Assembly: GCA_036785705.1 (NCBI GenBank)
Contig: JAWUZG010000036.1
Location: 15,371,501-15,435,500, forward strand
DNA length: 64,000 bases
From: Acanthornis magna
Taxonomy: Eukaryota; Chordata; Aves; Passeriformes; Acanthizidae
Reading direction: 5' to 3'
Part shown: piece after piece, positions 11,641 to 22,200 of the stretch
Layout of the letters: every line of letters starts with the position of its first letter
How positions within the stretch are numbered: the stretch's first letter is position 1
Position numbers and translations under genes: made by a program
Notes under the pieces: model-generated
The model's database searches: none
What the model was told of the DNA's origin: nothing
The model's input: the letters and a program-made list of their open reading frames with translations, nothing else

Positions 11641-13439
11641 CCTCTTCTCTGTGGCTCTGTCTGATTTCCAGCTCTTTGCCTTCTTATGTTTGCTTTTCCT
11701 GAATACTGTCTGTGAGACTGTGACTTCTATTTCAATGCTGCAATTTGATCTATTTGAACTATTGCTTTGTATTAGGGATAAGCATTAAGTATGGAAAAAG
11801 TAGCAGCTGTTTGGCCTAAAGAAAGAAAACATGAAATGAGCACTACATCCAATATTTTAAACTACATCAGAAATAATATGCACAGGATTTTGTGCATATC
11901 AAAAGTAATTTTCAAGTATGGATAAACATTACTAAGCTGTGAAAGGCTCAGCCCCTCATATTTATATGAATTCCAGATTAAAAGCTTTAGAGGTGCATTA
12001 AGAATGTGCAAGAGAATATGTGACTAGGCTGTCAAGGTTTCTGAAATGGCTGAGAGGAGTTCCTCATGAAACATCACATTGCTGAAATAACAAAGTTTTT
12101 CTGCATGGCCCAAACATTAGTGCCCCGGGAGTTAAATTTCTTATCACTGTAGTCCACATGCTCTATTTTTGCAGCTGCATAACACAAAGAAGAGTATGGC
12201 TCTGCACTACATCCATTTCCTGAGGCATGGCTGGATGCTGCAAATGGCTGATGTTTATTCTTCAGTATTGTCCAAATATAATGAAAAAAACTGTGGCAGA
12301 ATATTCACTCTTGTTTCTCAGATGTGAAAATGCTGGTTTGATTGATTTGACTTTTCATGGATTGTCTTTTAATGGAGAAACTGGTAGCGGATGAACTGGA
12401 TGCTCTGAAGAGAAATTTTCATTCAACTGCTGATGCTGATAATTTGTGAAGGAAACTCTGGAGAAAAAAGCACCAACAACAAACCAACAAAAATGGGGGA
12501 AGGTTTTCTAGTTAATTATAAGTATGCACTCACAAAACACAGAATTTTGCCAAGGCTCTTAACATCAGTGTACTAGCCTACTAGATTGATTTTCATCTGC
12601 AAGAACTTCCACTTGCAATAGAATAACCAACAACTGCAACTGGTTTTGAATATGGAGAAGGCATTTTTGCTGGAAATATTTATACCAAAAACTACTAGAG
12701 TTGAAAACTGTGGCTTCACTGCAGAGAAATTTAGGTTTATTAATAAATATTGAAATAGATAGTAACATCTGTTTAGCTGACATAGTACTAAGTCCTGGAA
12801 AAAATGAAATAATCATGGAAAATTGTCTCGTTTGCTAACTGTCATGAGCAATGACTGATGAGGTTGGAGTTGATGCATGCAGGGATTAGAAACCATGCCG
12901 AAAGGCTCCAAACAGATTAAAAAAAATCTAAACAATTTTTTTTCTTCTGCATTTTAATTTTATGAAAATACACTGGGTGATTTTCTGAAGCTGCAGTAAG
13001 CAATGTGTGGTGGTTTTTTTATTTGCAAATGTAGTTAATCTATTACAGATTTAATCATTATATTTTAAGACATCTGAAGACACGAAATTTTTTTAGCATT
13101 ACTTACTGAATTCACTTTGTTTTGTAATAATGCCTATTTTATGCCACTTTCAAATAAAAGTTGAAAGTAAAACATAAACGTTTATCTGCTCTGAGTCATA
13201 CTCCAGTTTTCAAACTTCACGATTATAAAGGTTCTATTACATTCTTATGCCATGAAGAAAACTTCTTGCCCTGCTCCTACAAAATCTGTCTGGACAGGAA
13301 GTTTTTCCCAGTGAGTTCCAGAATTTTCTACCCAATACCTTTGAATTACCTTGTTCAGAGAGCTTTATTTGAGGTTTAAAAACATGTTCTTGTTATGTAG
13401 AATTACATGCTGTGATCCTCAGCAGGATAACCCCACAGC

Positions 13440-13461
13440 AAAAAAAAAAAAAAAAAAAAAA
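13440..13461 (+). repeat. poly-A tract
   Basis: About 22 consecutive A bases, possibly the tail of an old retroposed sequence. No upstream body was recognised. Confidence 0.7.
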
Positions 13462-15169
13462 GCTATTTTTCACTCCAGTGGGCACCTATCCAAACAGTTC
13501 CAGTTGTATGTCCTGCCAGAAAAACAGCAAGTAGCAGATCTCCTAGCAGACACTCAATTTAAAAAAAAATAAAATAATAATTAAAAAAATTAAAAGCTGA
13601 GTTTTTACATTTTCTTTTCCTTTCCCTACACATACCTAGTTACACATACAGGTATTCAAATTATATCATAAAACTATTAGTTTATCAACTGATATGTAGA
13701 CTTCTATACAGCTTCGGAAAAGGGTTTTCTAAAATTCCCTTTTGAAGAAAAAATGCTGCTGTAATCCAAGTAGTTTTGTCTGCAGAACAGATACTAGATT
13801 TCACAAGTGACTGAAGAAATGCTGCCCAGAAATGAAAAATGGATTCAGAATCTGTTCTCAGATTAAAATTCTCAAATCTTAACTGCTTTTGTGCATTTTC
13901 CCAGTTTCTAAATGGTGGGAGTACTCCTTCTTTGTTAATATGTGCTTAGAGATTCAGAGTAACAATACTATCTCAGGCTGTTAGCTAACTCCCTCATCTA
14001 ATTTTGAAGCAAGTTTAAAAAACAATTTTAAGTCAAGAAAAACTACTCCATCTTTGATACAAGCAATTTTATGGAGAGAAGAATGTCATTGTAAAACACA
14101 TTCTTAGAGCTGCTGTGACTCTTCTAATGGATACTGCTATGCTAAATACAGCAATCCTAAATTTTTTCATGCGTTTGCCTAAAACAGAAAAGCAGATGCA
14201 GAAATCTCACAGCTGTTTCAGTTTACAAATGCTAGCTTGTAAAGCTGACTGCCATCCAGAGGCAGGAGGTTTAAACTGGTTTCAGCTGCATACATTGACC
14301 ATGTAACTTTCATCTGTTAATCTCATTATAGGAAGGATTTTAAGATTTCTAGATAAAACTTTCACCTGGGGAAAAGAATTACTACCCTAGAATTTTTATC
14401 TGGGAAAAACAGAATTTTTCTGGGTACGTATATACAATTGGTATTATACTTTCTTCTTGAATACTTTTATATATTTTTTGGGATTACAAATGTGGTGGAC
14501 TGGGGGTTTCTACACAGAATTAAGTGCTTGTTTTCTGTAAGATGTTTTTCTGCTCTACATGAGTCTCCTTAAAAAAACTCCATAAATTATACTGACATAC
14601 ACAAAAACAAGAGCAGTTATCTGATAAACCTGAAAGGGATAACAATGGAAAGGGGATGAAAACAACATCTGGTGCTTGGGAAGCACTGTGGATCTACTGG
14701 AGTTTATTCCAAAGTCTATTATCTGTGAAATGTTACAAAGTTAACATTTTCTGATTTGTCTGTATTTGAAAGTTAGTTCAAGTTAATCTGATGTGTGAAC
14801 ATGTGTCTGTGAACCCAGACCACGTGTTTGCGCGAAAACAGGAGTGCTATCAGCAGTCAGTTTGTACTGATGGTCTACTGTGAGTAACAGGAGACTGGCA
14901 TTCGAAGATTATGCCTCTTGATTAATTTACAAGAGAAGGAACACCCTTGTTGTAGAAGAGAAATTGGTTTCCTGTGTTCTGCGTCACTAATCTACACAAA
15001 ACATTGACATTTTCATTATACAATAAGTGGTGTAAAGTTACTTTGTTACTTTGTTACTTTTTGAAAACAAACTTAGGTAGCACAGGCTATACAAATATAT
15101 TGGCTTTTAGTGGCATTCTAGTACTGCTTTTGCAAGAGGAGTCAAAGAAAAATATTTTAAAGGATGTTA

Positions 15170-15690
15170 TGGGACAAAGTTACAAAAGCCTTGAGAAAGT
15201 CAAGACAAACAGTATTAGCTGCTCTCCCCTCATTCATGACCCAGTCATTTAATGGCAGCAGAAGGCTACCAGGTGGTCAGACACAGTTTTCTCTTTATAA
15301 ATCTGTACTCACAATGTGCAGTCTTCTTGTCCGTAGCATGTTTGAAAATGGCTGTTGGGGGGATTCGCTACATCAGTTTCCCAGGGATTGAGGTGGGGCT
15401 GATTGGCCTCTAATTATACCAACGCTCCTTTTTGCCCATCTGGAATCTAGAGGTGACAATCCCCTCCCCAAACACTATGACTTTGAAAGATAATTAGAGG
15501 TGCTCTCACAGTACACTGGCTAGATTCCTCAACACTCACAGGAACATCCCATCATGTCCTGTGATCTTGCATGTGAACAATTCCTTTATCCTGATTCTCC
15601 TCTGCCATGGGTATATCTTTGCTCTACACTTTCTCAGTAGCCTCAAGGGCTTAGGATTTCCAGAGGGAAGTTTTACCAGTGCTGCAGGAG
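15170..15690 (-). mobile_element. CR1 LINE fragment (reverse transcriptase region), antisense, decayed
   Basis: Read on the minus strand, the segment follows the CR1 ORF2 reverse-transcriptase region in order over about 520 bases. The features are visible as plus-strand antisense words such as AAAGCCTTGAGAAAGTCAAG (the LDFSKAFD region), CTGCTCTCCCCTCATTCATG, GGGGCTGATTGGCCTCTAAT (the YRPVSL region), and TTTGAAAGATAATTAGAGGT. Small deletions and stops break every frame. It is an old 5'- and 3'-truncated copy with no function expected. Confidence 0.75.
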
Positions 15691-17192
15691 TGGTTGAACC
15701 TGAAGTTAAATTTTACTTCTCATAAAGTGCTTAAGACTTAGAACTATTTGATTTTTATCAAATAATTGTTATTTCTGTGGCTAACATTCTTTTCAAAGTC
15801 TTTAAGGTTCCATTTAAAGAGAGCTAATGAAAGCTTTCTAATGCTTCTTTCTTTTAACTCATGTAATTTCAATTCCCTCCCCGTGCAAGCACAGCAAGTA
15901 CCACAGAAATGTCCACCTCTATCAGACCACCCACTGTCTACTCAACAGATGACTTCTTGTAAAGAAAAAGACTTTTTCCCTGATCATATAAAGCAGCTTT
16001 TACTGAAATTTCCTTCTGAATTGCTGGTATTTTTCTACTGGGACTTGCAATTAACATTTCCCAGTAAATGCTTTTTAATCCTCATGGTAAGATCACAAAA
16101 TACAATCTTGGACAAAAGGCTAATAGTTGCTCTTATTAAAAGACCTTCACCATTTTACATGCTGGTAACCTGGAATTTGTTTCACAAACCCTATAGAGGT
16201 AATGTATTACTGTTGTTTTTCAGAATCTGAAGAGAAGAGGAGATGCAGCTTGAGGGGGAAGATTGTTTTACAATTCTAAGGAAAAACTCTGCTGATTAAT
16301 GTAATAGAAAAGGCATGTAGTTGTAATGGAAAGCAAATACTTTACACTCTGAGGTTTGCCCAATACCTCCAAAAAGCCTGCAGAATGCTTTGGGTTTCAC
16401 TAGTTAGCCTGACAAGCAAGGTAGAAGTGAAATGCAAGAATTTACTTACTGAAGCTTTATTTACATGCAGAAATACAGTTAATAACAAGTAAAAACAGGT
16501 GGGCAAGACTGAAAAGGAACTTGTACACATTAATTCACTTAGATACCAGCTAAAGTTTTCTCTAGAACTCCAGCAATGTGTAAAATATTAATACAGGTCT
16601 GTTAGCCCTTGATGAGAGATGATGTTTGGGCACTGCTTGTACATCAATTCCCTTTCTGCATGTCTACCCTTTTTATTTACCTTTTTCTTTCTCCATAGTT
16701 CTGGGGGATTTTACTGTAAGAGAGGGAGTGGACCTTTAACACCTCTAAATTTTGAATGGCTTGACTAAAATAGTCATGGTCTGCTTTCAGCCTTTTAGTG
16801 GCAGCAGGTATGACCCAAGGCTTTCAGCATTAGATTTTCAGGGGTCTGAGATAGGTTTGATTTGTTTCCCCCTATTCTTCTGAAATACAAATTCAATTAT
16901 TTTCCAAGCTAATTTTGTGCTGTGGCAGGGACTAACAATTACAAAATTTAAACAGTATTTTGCTTGCCTTGTTTTCAGAGAGCAGACCAGTAGCTCAGAA
17001 TTTCACACATACTGTTACAGGCTTCACCTGAAGGAGGGTATCCTAGTCAGTTCTGACATCACAAAGCTTTTCTTTATGAATTTTAGAGTTTATTGTGTAC
17101 TCTCCACTGAGAGATGCAAGGAGAAAGCGTAAGAATATTCAAAGCAGTAATATCTTCTACATCTCTGCTAACCATCTTTGGATGAGATGTAC
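15691..17192. other. intergenic, nothing recognised
   Basis: AT-rich sequence between the CR1 fragment and the LTR. The longest open frame (15766-16230) is low-complexity chance translation with no known domain. Confidence 0.6.
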
Positions 17193-17196
17193 TAGT

Positions 17197-17786
17197 TGTT
17201 AAAAACAGACTATTAAGGTTGGCTTTCACATGTGAAGATTGGTTGATGAGTTTAATTGATGGGTGTTGTTAATGGTTGTTGTTGTTTAATGAATTTGTTT
17301 TGGATTATCAGATGTTTTGAACCAGTACTATCTCCGTTTTATATTTCATGAATTATCAGTCTGTCAAGGAGGCTTGGAACTTTCTGGAAGTCCGATGATG
17401 TAATGGAAGGAAGAGTTCAGGTGGGGTTTAGGCTCAGGGGAGTGAAATCAAGAAGATCATTGGATGGAGACCGAGCCTATGGCAAGACCCTGGACAAGGG
17501 GATGCAATCAATGAGTCAATTAAAAAGACTGACCCAATCTCCAGCCAATCATCTCGGACCTAGAGGGAGAGCATAGGAGCTGTGATGGGCATGGTTTGCG
17601 GGGTATAAAATGTACCAACACAGCCCACGAGGTCCGTCTGGCTCCAGGCTATCTGAGCCACACTGAGAGCTGCCCTTTGCTTTGTGCACGGCAGACAGCC
17701 ATTCTAAGCCTCTTATCATTGTGTTAACGATGTTATTGAGTTAATAAATTCCTCAGAACTTAAACTGTGAGAGGTTCTTTCTCACA
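17197..17786 (+). mobile_element. solo LTR of an endogenous retrovirus (ERV1-like), 4-bp duplication
   Basis: A 590-base block starts TGTTAAAAACAG and ends TTTCTCACA. It is flanked by TAGT on both sides (17193-17196 and 17787-17790), a 4-bp target duplication as in ERV1/gammaretrovirus-type integration. In the plus sense it has CCAAT (AGCCAATCAT near 17543), a TATA box (GGTATAAAATG near 17603), and AATAAA near 17743 about 40 bases before the end, which is the U3-R-U5 order expected of an LTR. There are no internal genes. It lies about 1 kb upstream of the SREK1 CpG island in the same orientation. Confidence 0.8.
17603..17613 (+). promoter_or_regulatory. TATA box of the solo LTR
   Basis: GGTATAAAATG sits about 60 bases after a CCAAT element and about 140 bases before AATAAA. 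This is the likely core promoter of the LTR. Present activity is unknown. Confidence 0.55.
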
Positions 17787-17790
17787 TAGT

Positions 17791-18629
17791 GAAAACGTAA
17801 GAAAACTTTATGTAAGGTTCCTACATATAGAATAATCCCAGTTTCATTTTTGACAATACATATCATATATGCAGCAATATATAAAAAAATACCTGGAAGC
17901 TCCAGTTAAACTTCTCTCAACTTAAGCTAATCAGAAGCTACCAGGATGGCTGAAAGGAATTTGAGTCAAAGTCTTGTACTTTTGGAATATGGATTTAATT
18001 TAGAAAGATAATACGAGTGCACTGATAATAATTTTGAATTTAGTCCTACCTGAGACATATTCATAAACGTTTGTAAATAGAATACATCTGACAATTGCTT
18101 GGAATTGCTTACATTTCTGTACCGTACTGAGCATCAATAAAGGAAGCATTACCCAGACTTATCTATGGAGATTCTGTAACAACTGACCTACTTGCTCAGG
18201 GAACTATCACAAATTTGCAGTATTTTTCACCCCAGATAGCTTCAAAAATACTTCAATCTCAGTTCATACTTGGGAAATGGTAAGTCTTACAAACTGTCTG
18301 AAAACTTAAACCTTTCAGTGCACAGACAGCTCTATGCCACTAGGAAAGAGCATAGTTTGATCCTTAATAGAGATCGACCACACACGAAGCTCTCAGCCTC
18401 ATTTTCTCCAGCCAATCTAATTTTTAAGAACTTGAACTACAACTGCAGGCAAGATCAATTTTATTGGGATAGGTTCGCAGTTAATTTAGAACAGAACCAT
18501 TTACAACACATTCTATTACAAGCCCTTCCTGTTTATAGACACAGGGTGTTCTCAAAGGCTCATTCCCTAGGATGATTAAACTGTCTCTTACTAAAGCTGG
18601 CCACCAAGCGCGCATTTAAACAAGAAACC
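17791..18629. other. intergenic, AT-rich, upstream of the SREK1 CpG island
   Basis: No gene or repeat was recognised. Base composition changes abruptly to GC-rich near 18630. Confidence 0.6.
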
Positions 18630-19053
18630 TCACTTTTCTCTGGGGTCTCGCCCCTGAAGGCCCCGAGCCACCGACGGGGTCGCCAAGGCCGCCCCTGGCC
18701 CGGCGCGCATTAGCAGCGCCCGCCGTGCGCGCGCAAAAGCGAACGGCGGGGGCGGCCCCGCACGGCCCACACCTCTTCCTGGGCGGGGCCAGGGCCCGCG
18801 CCGGTCCCGCCCTGCACACGGCGGCCCGGCCGGCTTCTTATGAGGCGGCTCCCGGGGAAGCGGCTCCCAGGGAAGCGAGCGATATCCACGCCGCGGGCAA
18901 GTCGGAGGCCCCGCCGGCAGGGGCCGCCCGCCTCTCCGAGAACTCTTCTGGGAGAGGGCCCGCCCGAGGGGCCGCTGCGGCCGGCGGCGCGCGCCCCTGT
19001 CGGTGGGCGGGCTCGCGCCCCGGGTGCGCGCGTGAGGCTGGGTAGGCGCCGCC

Positions 19054-19214
19054 ATGATGAACAGCGCCGGGATCGGGGTCCCGCTGGGCTTCCCCCTGGG
19101 CCCCACGTCCGTCATCCAGGTCACCAACCTCTCCTCGGCCGTGACCAGCGAGCAGATGCGGACGCTCTTCGGCTTCCTAGGAGATATCGAGGAGCTGCGT
19201 CTCTATCCGCCGGA
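19054..19214 (+). CDS. SREK1: SREK1 exon 1 (coding part)
   Basis: 161 bases encode [13 protein letters not shown] through RLYPP plus two bases of the next codon. RNP2 of RRM1 (IQVTNL) is here. The ATG at 19054 follows GCCGCC, a good Kozak context. The donor is GA|GTAAGT. The 5' UTR lies upstream within the CpG island, with its start undefined. Confidence 0.93.
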
Positions 19215-22200
19215 GTAAGTGGGGCCCATGCCACCTTCCGTAAGGACGGAGGCTAGGGATGAGGAAGAGGCGCGGAGGGGCTGGAGAGTGGCGGGAAGAG
19301 CAGAGGCAGGAGGCCACGCGCGCCATTTTGAGTGCGGGCACTGGGCAGGCGTCACGTGGTCCCTCCCCTTTGTATGGCCGGGGCGGCGGGGAAGGAGCTG
19401 CGCCCGCACTTAAGATGGCGGCGCCGGCCCTTTTCCTCCTTCCCTGAAACCCACTTTCCCATGCCCGCCTCTCCTCGCCCAGGCTGGGTGCAGGCGAGCT
19501 GGACTGGGGAGTCCCAGGCCGGGCCCCCGCCCGACTGCCTTTATTCCTTTCCCCCCTTCTGTTCGAAGGGCGCTGTGCTCCGAGAAGGGGCCGTCCGAAT
19601 AGAAGGCAGAATAGCTGAGGTTCTGCAGAGGGAAGGAACCTGTCCTGCCTTCTGCTCGGAGTTGTCCCCAGTAATGGTTGTGCAGTAAATTTTTCACGGA
19701 CGTCACACCTCTCCCTAAATTATAGCGGTTCGCATGGTGTCAGGGGCGTGTGAGGGGTGCGCTCAGGTGGGAGATATTGGGGCTCGCAGAACAGTGCTGC
19801 TTCTCCTGGGCAGGTGATGATCAGCAGAAAAGGGGAGGAAAAGATTTTTTTTTTTTTTTTCACGAGGCAGCAGTTGTGCTTGGAAGTGAATAACAAATGT
19901 GCCCTTTCAAACCTTGTATTTTCTCACAAAACATTAAATCGGAATACTGTAAAGGAGAGGACGTCGTTAGCATCCTGATACCTGAATTTTAATACAAAGA
20001 TGTTCAGGTTAACAAAAACAGAATAGCCAAAAAGTTGGTGTTTATCAGTTTTTGTATAGCTGCATTACATCTGAGTGTATTAGAATGCCAGCCATTCAGG
20101 AAAAAAAGAAATATGTAAACATACGCTTAAAACAGCCTTGCTGATAGCTATATGGTGGATGTTTATACAGTTTCCTAGGGTTTTGCCCTGGACGTGTTCC
20201 ATAGTTTATTCTCTGGGTTTTCTCTTGAGTGAATGTGGTTTTTTTGTTGCAGCTTTTCTTATCTTTCACTAGGTTATATAACAGGTTTTTAAGGGAAATG
20301 GGGCCTTTCTTGATGTTCATACACAAATAATGTTTGTGCCAATGTGTACAATTTTGCCAGGGTGTAGATATACATAAAATAATAAAATCCACTACCATAA
20401 TAGGAATTAACCTTGGAATGTCAAGGCTATAATACTGATTGATTCACTTTTCACAGATAGGATACAGGATTGTGGTTACCTGTTTTACACTTGGTTTTAT
20501 TTACAGTTATTTATGCATAACTATTAGAAGTATGGATTTCCTTGCCTAAATACCATGGTGGTAAATTCAGGAAACTGTATTTCATTGACAAGTGGATGGG
20601 AAGTAAAGATGTCCCAGACAAAAAGTAGATCAGTTTGCAGTACAGTTAAAATCTGAAGCTGGTTTGCAGGGTAAAACCTGCAAAAACTTTTGCCTTGGGT
20701 ATGTACTCTGGTATGCCAGCTGCTGACACAGCCTAGCTTTGTTTTTCATCATAGTAGGAGACTGGTGACCCCTGTAATGGGATTCTTAGTCCTAGACATG
20801 CTTTTGTGATACACTTGTCACCTGGTTGAAGTCTGTGTTTCAGAGTAGCCTTCAAAATTACATTGACCCTTCAAATGTGGCCTTAAAAGGATTTTTGAAC
20901 AGCTAAATGTTGAAAAACTTTCTTGAGCGGCCATTGGGTTTTTGCAGAATGAGTTGCTTGAAAGCAAGGACTCACAAGCTATCTCCTTAGGTGTGGAAAG
21001 ACCTGCTGTGTAACACTGCTTGCTTATAGATAGTCAGGAGTTAGTGGAAGCTAGAACGCTGAGAATAAACTTTTGGTTTAACCAGAAGTTGGGTGATGGG
21101 CTCCTTGATCATAACCCGTCCCTAGTCAAGGGCAAGACTGGATTGGCCTCTGTGTTCTGCCACCAGGAAGCTCCGCTCTGGTTGCAACCCAGTAGGCGTT
21201 GAGAGGTGGAGACATATGCCATACCAGACCTTGGCAATGGGGTTTGGGGCCTCCTCTAGTTTGGAACTAGCCTGAAACTGCCTGGAACAGAATTATGTTC
21301 CTGAGTTGGCAATGAAAACATAAAAGGGAAAAAACCTAGGAGATATTAGGAGTGTTCAACAGTGTGGGCCTGAGAACCTTCAGTGGAGGCTTCGGGCATT
21401 TGGATTATAGCACTAACAGGTATATTTAAAAAGAAACAAGCAAACCCCAAACAATGACAACAGAAAATCCCAAGACACCCTTTCCTCCCTTCCCTTAGAA
21501 TCCTCTCCCCCAGCAAACCAAACCAAATAAAAAACTGCTTGTGGCTATAGAAGTCTTTGTGGTAAATGAAGTTTCTGTTGCGTACTGAAAAAGTCACAGC
21601 TGGCTGTCATCTCTGATGTTGGAAACTGGTCTCAGCCAAGACTTTGCAGCTGGCTCAGAAGCTGTTCTATCCAGTTATTTCCTTCCTGAATGTAGAAACT
21701 TAAAACTGTGAAAACATTAGCCACTACAAAGAAATGAAGTGGGCCAAAGAAATGTAGGAATCTTGTAATGCTTTTCTAAATCATAGGAGGTTGACTTTCA
21801 CGTTTAGGTCTCTCCCACTCCCTGTTTATTTTTTCCTCCACAGTGTATCTGTTCTTACAGAATTTTCCATCATGGGTGTTTCTGAATGCCTTTCTGGATT
21901 TGGCCATCTCTAGGTCTTATACATTGGTGCTGCTGTCCTGATGACCAGAAACATACTAGTCTTCCTGCCCCAGGCTTAAGTTCTTGGTTTATTTTTGTGG
22001 AAATATGATGAGATAATGTGTCTAAAAGTTTTGAATTAGTATTTAAATACTGAAGTCTGGTGGAATTTCAGAGAATAACTGGGAAAGTACCTGCTTGGAA
22101 TTTGAGGGGTTGCAAGATAGGTTGTGTGAAACTGTTGGTGCTTTCAGAAATTTCACAAGTGTTTCCATTTTGGTTGAGGCAGGACCAGGATGAAACAGTT

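Larger units (their letters stand above)
10401..15169. other. intergenic sequence between ERBIN and SREK1
   Basis: AT-rich, with no gene recognised. It holds a GC-richer patch at 11060-11640, a poly-A run at 13440-13461, an A/T-rich tract at 13561-13595, and a short inverted repeat at 11876-11899 (9-base arms, 6-base loop). Confidence 0.6.
18630..19440 (+). promoter_or_regulatory. SREK1: CpG island with the SREK1 promoter
   Basis: About 800 bases of very GC- and CpG-rich sequence, in strong contrast to the flanks, span the first SREK1 exon. A GC box (GGGCGGGGCC) lies at 18781-18790, with other GC-rich boxes nearby. No TATA box is evident, so dispersed initiation in about 18850-19040 is likely. 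Downstream are GTCACGTGGT near 19350 and a YY1-type AAGATGGCGGC at 19413-19423. Open frames in this block on both strands are composition artefacts. Confidence 0.85.

Noticed and set aside
15766..16230. 154-codon frame in the ERBIN-SREK1 interval
   Set aside because: AT-rich with no domain, no homologue recalled, and no splice or promoter signals around it.
18630..19127. Long GC-rich frames on the minus strand across the CpG island
   Set aside because: High GC removes stop codons by composition; no conserved protein and no splice structure seen.
18840..19256. 138-codon plus-strand frame overlapping SREK1 exon 1
   Set aside because: It is in another frame than the recognised RRM1 coding sequence and is Arg/Pro/Ala-rich through composition only.
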